Shown here: in pieces, positions 15,070 through 26,596 of the stretch
Layout of the letters: each line of letters begins with the position of its first letter
How positions within the stretch are numbered: position 1 is the first letter of the stretch
Source of the DNA: Thamnaconus septentrionalis
Lineage: Eukaryota; Chordata; Actinopteri; Tetraodontiformes; Monacanthidae
Assembly: GCA_009823395.1 (NCBI GenBank)
Contig: CM020501.1
Coordinates: 3,087,861 to 3,151,860 of the forward strand
DNA: 64,000 nucleotides
Direction: 5' to 3'
Notes under the pieces: generated by a model
What the model was told of the DNA's origin: nothing
Seen by the model: the letters and a program-made list of their open reading frames with translations, nothing else
Databases searched by the model: none
Position numbers and translations under genes: made by a program

Positions 15070-15127
<58 letters not shown>

Positions 15128-15300
15128 ATCTCTATCTCTCTCTCTCACCCCAGAGTGATGCAGGCCTCGCGGACCACCTGCGAGCGCAGGTCCTTGGCCG
15201 AGAGCTTGAATGCCGCCTCCATCAGCCGCAGCTGCTGCAGGAAGCCGTCGAACTCGGCGGCGCCGGCCAGCAGGAGCGAGCGCACCTTCTTCAGCTGGAG

Positions 15301-15335
<35 letters not shown>

Positions 15336-18300
15336 GAAAAAGAAGAGAGTTGATCAGCTGAGGTGTTTGTTTTGATTTTTTTTTTTTTTTTTTTTTTTAA
15401 AGGTCCAGTTTGAAAAAATTTGGGTTGATTTGTGATTTTGATATTGGTGAAAGCTGAACATACTGGCCCATAAATACATGAATAAAAGTGTATACTCAAA
15501 GTAAGATAAAAGTAATCTGGTTTTCCTACCGTTCTTATTTATATAAAGGAATATACATACAGCAATAAGGGTCTGGATCCCAGCTAGTTGCCGCCTTGCA
15601 CCGCCATATTTCTAAGGAAGCCTGGTGTGGACAATCCAGCTGCCTGACAGCGTGTTTTGTATTTATGGTTAACGCACGCATTCTCAAATAAACCAACAAA
15701 GAAGAAGCTAGACGGGGTAGCCAGGCTTGCATGCGGAGGCCACCGTAGTTCACTGGCAAGCTCGGGAAGAAGGAGGGTGAGCGAAAGAGCGCTGCAAAAT
15801 GAAATGTAACCATTTGATGTCGCTGTTTCTTCTTCAAAAACTCCAAATATTACACACTTGACATTTAAGTGACAAGTTTCCTTCAAAACTTTACATCTGG
15901 ACCTTTAACTTGACGACTCCCCGGGAGGTTCAGGATGACTCACCGCTGCCACCCGCAGCTCCCAGTCCCTCTTCTCGTCCGACAGAACGTCCCGGACCTT
16001 GGTCATGGCCTCCTCTACCTCCCGGTTGGAGTAGATCTGGAGGATGAGGAAGAGAAGATGATGAAGAGGTGCAGGGTGACTCGTCCCAGATGGCTTGTCA
16101 TTAAATAACCCTTTCTTTCTTTGTCTTTTAGAATTTGGCTTTTTTATTCCGTCAAGTAGGTGGTTGCAAACAGCCTTAATGGACTAATGTCACTTCCAAG
16201 TGCTAAGTGCATGAGACTAGAATACAACATTTACCACATTTAGACTATTGTCTCTCTTTGGGACAACAGTGTTAATTGTTAAACAAGTAGAATATAGAAG
16301 TGAAAGATAACAGAACCCTTAAAAAACTTTTCCAACTGTAGCCCTTAAACTCACTACTCTTTCTACACTCTGTTTGATGCTGTTGTTGTGATGCTGCACG
16401 CCACTATCGCGACGTCTGCGTCAGGGCGCATGCAGTTTACATAACATCTGCATTTACCTAACGTGTCAACATTAGATTGCTTAGCACTTTTTCTAATGTA
16501 AACCAGTATACCCATCTAAACTGATTTATCTTCAGTTTTCTATCAAAAACAAATATTTTATCCTTTGTAAAAAAAATTCCATTCTACATTATTTGGCCCA
16601 CCCTGCCAACAAAGTCTTGATTCGGCTAATGGGTGACACCCACAGGTTACAGACAGGAAGTCCTACCTGCACCGTGGGGACGTCCTCGAAGGCCTGGATG
16701 AAGTCTTCCTCGTCCACCGCCCCGGTACTAGAGCCGTCACGCCCTGGAGACGAGAGTGAGAATTGCGACGTGAACATTTTTTAAAAAAGCACTTCCTGTT
16801 TGCAGCTTTCCTGCCGAAACCGATCATTAACTGGACAAGTGATTGGAAAAGGGAACCAAATCATGGTAGTCTCAGAAGCTGAGGGAGTGGGGGGCGTGGT
16901 CACTAACTCATAAGAGGTATGGGGGCCCTTTGTGACATCACAGAGGGCTGATGTTGAGAAATAAATAAAAAAATTTATTTATTTATTTATTTTTATTTTA
17001 TTTATTTTTTCCAATTCTCACCCGCCGACTTGGCGCTGGAGGCGGAGGAGGGCCGTCGGAAGGAGCCCATGCTCACTGGCTTCCTGCCGCACTGCGAGGC
17101 TCCCTTGGACGAGGACGAGGAGCGGCCGCCATCCACCGAGTCATCGTCCTCAAAGTTCTTGTCTGGGAGGGAGGGAAAAGCAGAGGTCACGTGACCGCAC
17201 AAGGAGAAAACGTCACAACGAGCGGTTTTTTTTTTTTGGTTTTTTTTGTCCCCCACCCGACGCCCCCTTTTCCAGCCATAACTCGCATTCCTGCATCTCT
17301 GGCGTAGGAGCTGCCGACGGCGAGCGAGGTCAGCGGCACAAAGGAGCGACAAGCGGGGGCCAACAATTAGTCCAGTGTTCCCAGTAAGAAGAAGTGAGGA
17401 GGACAAAAACATTGTGAACACGCAGTCCGGCACCAGGAGCCAAAAAGAAAAACAGCCCTCGGATCACGAACCGCTGCCAGTCATTAGAAGGAAAGGCTGG
17501 AATAAAATGAAACTGGGGACCTTTAGAAAAATACAGAAGGTATCACACAGTTTAGACCCATTTCAATGAAGTTTTTTTTTTTTTTTAAATAAGGCACAGA
17601 GCCTGGAAATGAAAAGCAGCAACAAATCTGCCTTAAATTTTGCTAAATTCCCATCAGTTGACACCGAGTTTTAACAACAGGAAACCCTTCGGCGGTGCCA
17701 CGTGAGCCCTCTGCAGGAATGTGTGCGGCCAGCAATCAATCACACGCACGCACATGCACACACACACACACACACACACAACATATTTGTCGTGTAGCGT
17801 CACTTTGCTGTTTCCTTGCTCGCTTGCATCGGCTCTCAATATCAACACAAGGTGACGGTGCACGTGTGTGTGTGTGTGTGTGTGAGTGTGTGTGTGTTGC
17901 GTGTAAATGTGCAAAGGGACACACGCATACACACGCGCACACCTGTGACCTGAGGTGATACATCAGCAGAAAAGCACAGGAGGAGGAATAAGAAGGACGA
18001 AGACGGTGCGCTGACAACAGCAGGAAAGTGCTTTCCTCTGGCGTGAGCGCACCTCGTGCTAATAATGATAATAACAAAACAATAATAATACTCATGCAAG
18101 CAATGCTAAGCTAACACCAGTCATTTAACATTCCTCGAGACTGACTCCGTGACGACACCCTGACACAGATTTCTGCCACCAATGTGTGAAAAATCAGGCT
18201 TTAAGTAGCCAAAAGCGATTCATCACGGCTCAGTTTTGAAGCACTGAGACGAAAAAGTTGCATTTCTCGCCGTATTATTCCCTCCTCCCTGATACCTCTC

Positions 18301-21300
18301 TCTCCGGCTTTACAGTTTGGAGAAGGGTGGGGGTGGGGGTGGGGGGGAGTTGACAACAAGGAAACCGAAGACATCCACGTCTCGTATTGTTCCCCTCGGC
18401 GTGAGCTCTCATGTGAGCAGGCGTGGCAGCAGCAGCAGGAAGAGGAGTCGCCTGGATCTCAGATCTCTGAAATCTAGAGCCATCCGTCATCGGGCCGACC
18501 TACAATAAAAAAGAATTTCTCAACCAATCAGCTTCCTCCTTCCTCCCTTGCTTCCTTCTGGGATGCTGCAGCAGCGGCAGTTATTACAGCTGGATGCATC
18601 GCAAAAAAAGCAGTTAATTAGCCGGAAGTGGTGGGAAAAATCACAGCCCGGCTGCACCCAGGAAGGCTCCTTCAGTCCAGGGACGGTCCAGTCTCCGCCC
18701 TCTGACCTCAGGGGTGCCCGCATCACATCCTGTCACCTGCTCGCAATGTAAATACGAACACGATGCTGCTGCTGCTGCTGCTACTCCCGGTGTTTACATC
18801 CGCTGTCGCACTCAGCTCTCCCTCCATCCTTACTCCTCCTCTTCACTCTTCCTCCTCCTGCATGCATTCGTCCCCGATCCCTCCACCCTCCACCCTCCAC
18901 CCTGCAGCGCGGAGCAGCAACAGCAGCGCTGTGAGCTTACAGGAGCAGATTCGCCTGCACACCAGCTTCCTCAGCATGCCGGCGGAGTCAAGAGGCTCGG
19001 CTGGTCTCCTCCGGCTTCGCTGCTCACATCTTCTCTGTCCCCGCTCGGGAGGAAAGAGGAGTCCGACTCATAATCCCTCCCTACTTCCCTCCTTTCCCTC
19101 CCTCCCTCCCTCCCGGCATGTGCTCCTCACGCTGTCAGCAGCGGGGACGGAGGAAGAGGGAGAGGGAGAAGGGAGGGGTCGCTGAGGGGACAAACCCTAG
19201 CGCTGGCTCGGGAGGCGGGGCCGCGGACGCACAATGACTCCAGCGTCACGGTGACTCAGGAGGAGGGGCAGGGGAGGGGGGGGGGGAGGAGGAGGAGGAG
19301 GGACACCTCTCAGGAGGAAGCAGCAGCAGCTCGTGTTGGCCTCCGCCCAGCCAGCTCCATCCGTCAGCACCAGCAGCAGCTGGAGCATTTTTTCTCTTTT
19401 TTCTTCTCTTGTTTTTAAATGGCAGCAAGGTCACAGCTGCCGCACATGTGACAGAAAATATCACAAGTGAGGACTCGCTGTGCACAAACGGCACTCCGAC
19501 CATCAGCGTCGGCGTCAGGAGCTGCTACTTGCTTGATACTAAACAGGAAGCGGGTGCGTTTTTTGATTTCTGATTTTCACGTGGATGGGAAAACAATTGA
19601 AGCTGTTTTATTTCTTCCAAGCGTCACTTTGGAAATAGCGCAAAGATTTGACTTTATTCTCCCAGTATACAACATAATATAAGTGTATATACATTTATAC
19701 AGTATTTATGTATATACATATAGAATGTCTTTGAATTAAGTGGACTTTACATCCTGAAACATTTTGGATCTTAAACAGACGAATGTGGAGCTGTTTCCTG
19801 GCTGATCTCCGGGGCTGAGACTCTGAGACACAGGAGGAGGCGATGGCCTCCATCTTAGCTCCATCTTAATCCCGCCTACAAAGCCGTGTCTGTCTACGGG
19901 TGGGACGGCCGTCAATAAACAAGAGCCCTGGGGGCCGCAGCGGTCATCAGACAGCCTCAGAGAGGATTAAAATAAAAACGAACGCTTCTCCAGACATGCG
20001 CTCGTTTGACTTTTAGATTTATTTTTTTTTTTTGCCTCATGTTCCCCGACTCTGAGGAGAAACAGTGTCAGGAGAAAACTTGGCGCTGCATCCAGATGGC
20101 CTCCTTCCACCAGGTGGCGCTGCTACCCAGCAGTTTTTCCATATCCCTCCTGCAGCTAAGGGAGGTTTTCTCAAGCAGCTTAAAGTCTAAGAAACACTGG
20201 AGGTGATGATTCTCTTGGGTTGCCAGGTCACAAGTATCCTCCCCCCTCTGGCAGCAATTCAAAGTGTTTGGAGGCTCGGACGTGACGAGGCCTGACAGCT
20301 GATCCCCCCGGTGCAAATTCACCAAATGACCCTGCGGAGGTGAGGCGAGGGGTTCAGGAGTGCCGGGAATGTTGCGTCACAGAGTGTGGGGAGAGTCCTG
20401 TCTAGCCTGCTCATGGTTAACCCTCCCCAAGCTGCTTTTTCTGGTCTAAAATATATCTACATCACCTTTAACATCTATTTCTATTCCATTTTCCCTCCTA
20501 AACTTCGCCCGCCTGGCCTAATTTTGGTGGCATGTTTGGCTTCTCGGCTCTATCGGAGCGTCTTCCTTTCCAGACTCGACCTTTTCCTGTTTGCAATGAC
20601 ACACTGCTTCCTGTCGTGTTTTTGTTTTCTCCAGTGGATCCGCAACAAGCACGAGCACCCAGGCTGGAAGATTCACCCACTGATGAAATACATGAAGCTG
20701 AAGCAGCGGCAGCAGCAGTCAAAGTGTCTGGTCAGCCCTGGGATCTATAAACAGGCTCCCTGCTGCAGGTTCTCCATTATTCAGGAGCTTTTTTTCCCTC
20801 CACCTTGCAACCAGACCTACCTGCCCTCATCTGTCTATCTGTCTGTCAGCACCTGCCTGCAGGGGGCGGCGCTGCATGGACAACCGAGTCCCTGTTCGTC
20901 GAGAAAAGGCAGCGGGTTCCGAATCCTCCGACGGCCGAAAACACAGCAGATATTCATTGAGATGTGTGATAGTGAAGCCTCAGTTTGGGTCACATGGTCA
21001 CTCAATAGACAGAGTGACACTAGACACGAGACTAGTTTAGAATTTTTTTTTCCAAAATCTATAACCAAAATCCATCCAAAACAAAATTTGAACTGCATCT
21101 GATTGTTTTTTTAAATATCAATACTGCTTGTTTCTTTGCAGCCTCGTGTCTTATTTGATATTTATGTTTTGGCAGACGCTGGGATCCACAAGATTATTTC
21201 ATTTAATTTTCCTATTTTCTCTGCATTCCTGCAAAGTGTGACACTAGTTTAATTGAATTCAATCTCTCTTCAGCCACTTCAGCCATCGGTGAGTGATGCA

Positions 21301-24300
21301 TATGGTGGCTTTTCTCACTTACGGTGACTACACAAAAAGCACAAGTGATCAACGTTATTTACAGCATTTCTATATATTCGCACAGGTTATGCAGCAGAGG
21401 AGCAGATCTTTTACGCACCAACGAGCTTCAGCTACTCGAGGCATTCGGAACCCGATTCGGAGCCGGGAGCAGATGTGAAAGCTGGAGCTGAAACTTCTCC
21501 AACCAACAGGTCCTCAATCCGTGAAAAAAAACGGCTTCCTGTCTGCCATGAACTCACCTGCAGGGTCGGGTGTTGTTGCAGGATCGACTCGCTCCTGTCA
21601 GCGACTCGGAGCCGATGCACTGTCCCTCTTGAGCTGGTCTTGTGACTGCTGATGCTACTCCTTCAAAATAAAAGCACCGGGACTCCACAGGCTCACTCTA
21701 CTTTCTGGCTTCCCTTTTATCGGTTCCACATTTTCTCTGCATGCATCCTCAGGAAGCGTCTCTTTCACTGTGTTTCTCCTGGGTCTTTTTCCAGGTCAGC
21801 CTGACGCCTGCCTCCCCACCCCCCGTCGCCACTCACTCGTCCTGGTCGCCGTGCTGACGTCCGCAGCTCTTCAGAGTGACTGGCGAGGTGCTGAAAGGCG
21901 ACTGCGCTGCTTTCAGAGTCACTTTTAAAGCCATCGGCCGAGCTACTGAGGAGTGAAAAACGGCCTCAAGCTGACCAAGTTCGATTTCTCAGGTTAAAAA
22001 AACAATGAAAATAAACATTTGCTGCAGCAGCAGCAGCATCACCTGGAAGTCAGTCAACTGTTTAAGTCAAACAGGATCCGCCCAGTTTTCACTCTCATTG
22101 CACAGGGTTGTGAATAAGGCCAAAAGCTCCTCCCACCTCCAGATTATCTCTGTGTCCTGTTGTTGTTCCCAGAGGAAGGCCGCTTTGTCTTGTTACTGTG
22201 CAGCCAGCTAGCCTGGGGAGGGCTGGGGGAGGAGGGGAAGGAAAGACTCATGTGACCACAGCGAGGGTCCCGTCAGGCCTCAAACCGAGTCAAACAGTCG
22301 ACCTGCTCAACGAGTCACATCTGCAGCGTCACCGAGCACCGCGGCGAAGCCAGCGCAAGCACTCCTCGTCCTCCGCGGCACAATGGAAGCGGCTCAGGTT
22401 GCGTTTTGACTGACGGACAGTGAACACGGCCGCCGCCCACTCGCCAGTGAAACCAGAGAATGCCACCACGAGGGATTTTTCCAGCTCAAACAGGACGGAC
22501 GGAGGAATTCACCCAGTTTCACGCCACGCCACACCAGTTTTAGGGAGCTTCACGATCAAACCGACACCTCAGGGTTTTTGCTATTAAGTCCACAAGTCTT
22601 TCTCCGCACTGGAGAGAAGACAGAGCTCAACACGGCTGCTACACACTTTTATCAGTTCCACATGTCAAAAGAAAACAAAAAAAAAACAACAAACAAAAAC
22701 AAACCACTGCTGCCTTATAAAATCACAAACCACATTCACGAGAAATTGCGGCCGCATATATGGAGGGCTTTGAGACCTTACCTGACACAGGTGACAGCAC
22801 CATGTTCCCCGACCGCTGGACCTCATCGAACTTGCTGAAGATGACATTCAGCCTGGATACGAATCAGGATCAAAAAAAAAAAACAGTAAGACACAATCAC
22901 AGATCACAACAGCAGAGCAGCAGATTTCTTCATAATCAACCCCCTGTGGTTTCACAAAGGGAGGGGAGACCACTCCCAGGTCAGTCACAGCATCCCCACT
23001 GGCTGAGACCGCCTTGTTTTTGTCTCCAAACATGTGGAGGTATCAAACAAAGCAATCAGGTGGCCAATACAAGGTTGCAAACAAAGAGCTAAATCTGCTG
23101 CTTTCTGGACATAATAAGATGTTTTTGGAATAATCGGTCACAACAAAGTTTCTCAGCTAGAGTTCAACAGGAGAAGTCAATCAAATGTCTACAAAGGTGG
23201 AACTTTTGAAGCAGAGTGGAAAAAAATTACAGGGTGTTTTTTTTGGTATTGTTTGGTTTTGTCACGTTTGTGTGGGGGGGCCTGAACGCACCGTGACTGA
23301 GGCAGACCCTTCTTCCCCAGGTCTATTCGCACGCGCTCTCCCACGTGGCGGTAGATCTCCACCAGGCAGTTCATTGCTTGGTCCCGCACCTGAAGAAATA
23401 TTCACACACTTATGAACAGCACGGACATTAGTTTCTGATTGTTCTGTTACTTCAGAGTGTGCGGCTAAAGCTTATTGGAGACGCTGTCTCTTTGTCGTTC
23501 TCACTTCACTGTCAGACAGTTCCAGCAGCACACGCACACACAAGTGTGTTTGGCCGATGGAAGGGAAGTTTAGTGGGCAAGGCTTCCTGTCCTCAACAGG
23601 AAGTGCAATTCCGGCGATGACAGACCACTTCAGCCAATCAAACAAAGGCAGAACCAAAACAGCTGGTCCCCATTTTTTGATATTGTCATGATAACTATCA
23701 TCAATATTAGGGAATGGTTGCAGCAAATGTGTTTATTTGTGGTTGGAGCTGCAGTGTTTTCATTTGACCGCTGGATGGCAGCAAAGGACTCGGAGTACAA
23801 CTGACTCACCTGACCAGTGGGATCTCCCAGGAGGTTACAGATGTGAGGGACTATTTTACTGAGCGTAAGACTCTGAGATCCAAACCTGCAAACAACAAAA
23901 TACAAAACTTAACACACATAAAAATATATAATATTTAATAAGTGATAATAATTCAGCCACTCGCTATGTTTTATGTCAACTTACACATTCAGAGTAGAGA
24001 TGAGACAGAGGCAAAGTCCTTCTCTGGTCCTGTTGTTCTTGTGCTTGAAGCCTCCCATCATTCGCTCCCACACGTACTGAAGAAGACACACACATTAGGA
24101 TTAAAATATATGAAATTCTGTCCGAGCATAAGAATTCTCTGTAACAAGTACATTATTAAAATGATATATCTATATATACATATATAGAAAAGGAACAAAA
24201 GAAGAACACCTGTGGGTTAGCAGCCTGGTCCATGATCTTCAGTAGGAGGGCTTGGTCCTGGTCTCGAACTTGGTCTTTAGCGTCTCCAAGGCGATCCATG

Positions 24301-26596
24301 AGGCTTGGCAGCACTGAGACACACAGCAGAGACTTAAAAACTTTACATTTTCAAAAATAAATTTAAGAAAATGTATATTGCTTAATCTTCACATTTTCTT
24401 TATTTATGGTAATTAAACTAGAGCTCACCAGTGCCAACCTGTGTCCTGAATCTCTCTTGCAGTCGGCTGACCAGCGCTGACAGGATGTCCATCCCCAACA
24501 AAATCACCTGGAATATAAATATTTATTATTCAATAAATTATATAAATCATGAACAAAATTATTCTAACAGTGAATCATAAATTCGGAAAAATATAAAAAT
24601 GGGAGAAAAAACAGACGTAGCAGATCGCGTGGATATGAATGTGGGCTGCAAAGGATTATGGGTAATGAGCCCAAACTGAAAGTTTCTTGTGATTCAAACG
24701 AATCTCAACCGAGTTTACGGGTTTGTTGGAGTCAAACTGTCATAACGTGGCCCAAATAATGACTCGGTGGAAAAAAAACGGCGACACAAAAAACGAAACC
24801 ATGACCGAGGACACTGGCCACGCGTTACAGAGCACATGAACACGCCCCCGCGATAGCTTTCCTTGTCATGGGGTGGTTGGGAGACTCAATGAACGGCTAG
24901 TGAGAGCCTCCCTGCTGACACCATTATCAACACATACGCACCACCTGAACCTTCGGGTTCAGATCACGGTGCAATTTTTGGAACCTCTCTTCGAACTAAA
25001 GAGAAAACGATACTGTCAAAAGAAAAAATAACATCGACGAGCGGCGAACTTTGCAATGCTGCCATCTCCTGGCCTAAAGTTGTTACAGCAGCTACAGTAA
25101 TGACGCTGCATAAACCACTGTAAAACCGATTTAAAAATAATTCAACTTAAGACAAACAACTCTCACTGATTCCAAATAGCCGGGTGCAAACTGAACTGGC
25201 TGATATTCATTCATCATAATAAATGATATTTTTCTGATATTTATCTGAATAATTACAAATCAATATTTTATATTGTTTAAAAAAAAACATCTCCAGTATA
25301 TTGTAGTGTCATTCCAATCCAGAAGAGCATCACCATAGCAACTTAAAATGTGTAATACAAACCAGAATCTCTTTAAACATTAAAACTAACAAATAGTTGT
25401 GTCCCTCAAAAAAGTAAATCAATACCTCACACAAAACTGGAACAGTCTGACCATTCAATCAATCACTCAAATTAATAAACAGTGAATTTTGGTGTTTGCA
25501 GAGAACAAGTGAAAATACTTTATTTATTAATAATACTTTTTACCATTTCAGGCGGTAGGTCGTAGATTATTCAGTCGTTTTTAATGCAACCCTAGATAGT
25601 TTAGACAGAATGACGTCACTTTATGCAGAGTTTTTCCACTTGTATGCAGACAGCCACCGAGTTTCCACAGTAACCCAAGATGAATCAGTAAGTGAGCGCC
25701 TCAATCAGGCTACGGGACAGATGTGCTTCTCTCCTAGCGGTTACCAAAACCAGCAAGACCAGCAGCTTTGTGAAGCAGCTCTTCACCATCTTCCACACCC
25801 GCAGAGAGACAGACTCACAGCAAAAACTGGGCTAATGGTGCTGGTAAATTAAGCTCACAGCCACCACCGCCACCAATGCCCTCGCCTGGGAGCGTTGTCC
25901 TCATTATGGACCCCCGCGTAGAAACCAGCCCAGGGAAAGGTTTTGCCTTTTCATGGCAGCCCAGGAAGTAGTCTGGTTGTGTTAATAGGTGTGTTTCATC
26001 GCTGTTTTTCCTGCATTTATTACCAAAGTTGTGCCGAAAGTCAGGGTGAAGTGTGGCCTTTTTTGCAGCACATACAGTACATTTAAAACCTCACCAAAGG
26101 CTGCATTTAACCCATTTCTATGAAGTTTTCTGAAATATTACTTAGTCTTCCCACTTGTAATAAAGCGGCAGCTTGCAGAAGAGATGTAATAAAACATCTA
26201 TTCACTAATTTGCATTGTGATTTACCAATAACATGGGGCAATTATTGTTAATTCTTTTTCAAGCTGCTGTGCAGCACCACAGTTCACAACAGCTCACAAC
26301 TCACAACTCACAAGGTTGGGGTCAAGGGGAAAGTGTTCATCTTCCCTCCACCCACATTACCTGTACCCTTTCAAGCCCGGCCTCACCTTGAAGTTGCTGG
26401 AGTTGACCCAGGAAGAGGCCACGGCATCCACTACCCGGTCCAGCAGGCCCTGGTCCTGCTCCAAGTCCGGAGACTTGGCCTCGTCCAGGATGATCTCTGT
26501 GACCTCTTGGCCCACCTGGAGCCTCCTGCCCACGTCCTTGTGCGTCACCTGCTCCAGCAAATAGTCCATGGCCACCACCTCCACCTCCTCATCCAT
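1..26596 (-). CDS. clasp1: CLASP1, CLIP-associating microtubule-binding protein (3' end beyond left edge)
   Basis: CLASPs bind tubulin through TOG domains and stabilise microtubule plus ends, at kinetochores and the cell cortex. Visible coding exons: 26387-26596, 24429-24507, 24210-24313, 23985-24076, 23810-23885, 23292-23389, 22782-22852, 17022-17162, 16667-16743, 15944-16036, 15149-15294, 14852-14987, 14504-14574, 14181-14240, 13589-13666, 13126-13293, 12981-13027, 11783-11980, 10108-10203, 8927-9115, 8518-8622, 8257-8313, 7380-7477, 6398-6651, 6195-6258, 4981-5144, 4653-4875, 2905-3057, 1380-1489, 1030-1158 and 1-112. All join in phase (1,233 codons; human is about 1,540). TOG1 is residues 1-243 ([27 protein letters not shown]), TOG2 starts near [12 protein letters not shown], a Ser/Arg-rich EB-binding region follows, and TOG3 is about 830-1115. 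CLASP1 rather than CLASP2 is indicated by [23 protein letters not shown] and GWSADG. The start used is Met at 26596; a second in-frame Met lies 9 codons on. The C-terminal CLIP-binding domain is outside the window. Confidence 0.95.
1177..1228. repeat. (GAGGAA)n microsatellite
   Basis: Hexanucleotide array just outside the acceptor of clasp1 exon 1030-1158, pyrimidine-rich on the sense strand. Confidence 0.9.
1952..2154. repeat. (TGAA)n, (ATTA)n and (AAT)n cluster
   Basis: Three short-unit arrays: TGAA at 1952-1988, ATTA at 1988-2018 and AAT at 2106-2154, in a clasp1 intron. Confidence 0.9.
2640..2815. mobile_element. Possible hAT-type relic
   Basis: On the minus strand the segment starts CTAGGGCTGCGAATGTTTGG and continues with ATTCGATTC/ATCGATTC repeats, as in fish hAT elements with TAGGGCTGC ends. 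The other end is not clear. Intronic in clasp1. Confidence 0.35.
3485..3573. repeat. Perfect 22-bp inverted repeat, 45-base loop
   Basis: The arm at 3485-3506 and the arm at 3552-3573 are exact reverse complements (core GGACCAACAAACACAGACG), separated by 45 bases. It lies in the clasp1 intron between exons 2905-3057 and 4653-4875. A small foldback element or a hairpin RNA are both possible. Confidence 0.85.
4262..4290. repeat. (GGAC)n microsatellite
   Basis: GC-rich tetranucleotide array, seven units. A second array of the same unit lies at 8658-8680 in another clasp1 intron. Confidence 0.9.
5147..5789. repeat. About 640-base polypurine tract at the acceptor of a clasp1 exon
   Basis: The plus strand is almost all G and A (GGAGGA, GAAGAG and GGAAGA units) with few interruptions. 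On the clasp1 sense strand it is a polypyrimidine tract ending directly at the acceptor of exon 4981-5144. The long Ser/Leu and Glu/Lys ORFs across it are artefacts. Confidence 0.9.
6322..6354. repeat. (GT)n microsatellite
   Basis: In the clasp1 intron between exons 6195-6258 and 6398-6651. Confidence 0.9.
7108..7252. repeat. (AT)n-rich tract
   Basis: Alternating AT and TATA units with occasional C or G, about 145 bases, 130 bases from clasp1 exon 7380-7477. The predicted ORFs of alternating Tyr and Ile are artefacts. Confidence 0.85.
8377..8405. repeat. (AC)n microsatellite
   Basis: Dinucleotide array between clasp1 exons 8257-8313 and 8518-8622. Confidence 0.9.
9191..10076 (+). mobile_element. 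5'-truncated L1-type LINE insertion in clasp1 intron
   Basis: The 13-base GAAATGGTCGGGG occurs at 9178-9190 and again at 10077-10089, a perfect target-site duplication. Between them, on the plus strand, is the end of a non-LTR retrotransposon ORF2. It encodes [18 protein letters not shown], which is the C-terminal Cys-rich motif of L1-clade reverse transcriptase proteins, then carries stops and an AT-rich 3' UTR ending in AATAAGAATATTTGG. It is antisense to clasp1, between the exons at 8927-9115 and 10108-10203. The perfect duplication suggests a recent insertion. Confidence 0.85.
10627..10691. repeat. (GT)n microsatellite
   Basis: About 32 GT units, a likely polymorphic marker, in a clasp1 intron. 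Confidence 0.95.
12310..12480 (+). repeat. Dispersed retroelement-tail-like repeat
   Basis: The phrases CATTCATCTTCTATACCCGC, GCTGGAGCCTATCCCAGCTG and GGGTACACCCTG followed by CATGCATGTTTTTGGACTG are typical of a very common dispersed repeat in fish genomes. The family is not assigned. Intronic in clasp1. Confidence 0.6.
12520..12815. mobile_element. Degraded Tc1-like MITE relic
   Basis: It shares TTCCATGTGTGTTCATACGT, AGTTTTGAT and CAGTGAGAA with the copy at 40307-40554, and ends in a decayed GGTGTGTTTAAACGTTTAACTG. It lies in the clasp1 intron between exons 11783-11980 and 12981-13027. Confidence 0.65.
13309..13497. repeat. (GA)n tract next to a clasp1 acceptor
   Basis: About 190 bases of near-pure GA on the plus strand, CT on the clasp1 sense strand, ending some 15 bases before the acceptor of exon 13126-13293. 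Confidence 0.9.
15076..15146. repeat. (TC)n tract beside a clasp1 donor
   Basis: About 70 bases of TC (GA on the sense strand) beginning within the donor of exon 15149-15294. Confidence 0.9.
15401..15904. mobile_element. Non-autonomous DNA transposon (MITE), family A, complete copy
   Basis: The ends are AGGTCCAG and its reverse complement CTGGACCT, each flanked outside by TTAA (15397-15400 and 15905-15908). A TTAA duplication is the piggyBac-type signature, though the ends do not look like classic piggyBac. It is 504 bases with no coding capacity, in the clasp1 intron between exons 15149-15294 and 15944-16036. Related copies lie in clcn4 introns near 33255-34545 and 37625-37740. Confidence 0.75.
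17163..22781. other. Large clasp1 intron 7 (5.6 kb), no gene recognised
   Basis: It separates the TOG1 exons from the rest, the place where mammalian CLASP genes carry alternative first exons for short isoforms. I searched the minus strand for an exon resembling the mammalian short-isoform N-terminus in the right phase and found none. It contains a G-rich run at 18325-18347, GC-rich sequence at 18900-19270, and simple repeats. ORFs in it lack family resemblance. Confidence 0.6.
17752..17898. repeat. (CA)n and (GT)n pair
   Basis: CA at about 17752-17780 and GT at about 17862-17898 in opposite sense, so the pair can form a foldback. In clasp1 intron 7. Confidence 0.85.
24855..24985 (+). ncRNA. 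rnu4atac: U4atac snRNA (minor spliceosome), inside clasp1 intron 1, antisense
   Basis: Seen: an Sm-type site AATTTTTGG at 24973-24981 preceded by GGTGC, as in human U4atac; a perfect 7-bp hairpin with TTCG loop at about 24944-24961; a 5' stem-loop region starting CAATGA near 24887, as in the U4/U4atac 15.5K-binding loop; TGCTGAC at 24913-24919, which can pair with the U6atac GTTAGCA segment using one G-U pair; and CCTTGTCATGGGG at 24861-24873, complementary to the U6atac stem II segment at 12 of 13 positions. No long 3' stem-loop follows the Sm site, which fits U4atac and not U4. Known: human RNU4ATAC lies inside a CLASP1 intron on the opposite strand, as here. The RNA pairs with U6atac in the U4atac/U6atac.U5 tri-snRNP and is needed to splice U12-type introns. 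The ends are estimated to within a few bases; the comparison is from memory. Confidence 0.85.

Noticed and set aside
20386..21102. 238-codon plus-strand ORF in clasp1 intron 7, with a coding-looking stretch after a CAG at about 20638 ([20 protein letters not shown])
   Set aside because: No recognised domain, no clear donor or partner exon, and the other frames of the same bases are also open. It may deserve a protein search, but I cannot support a gene.
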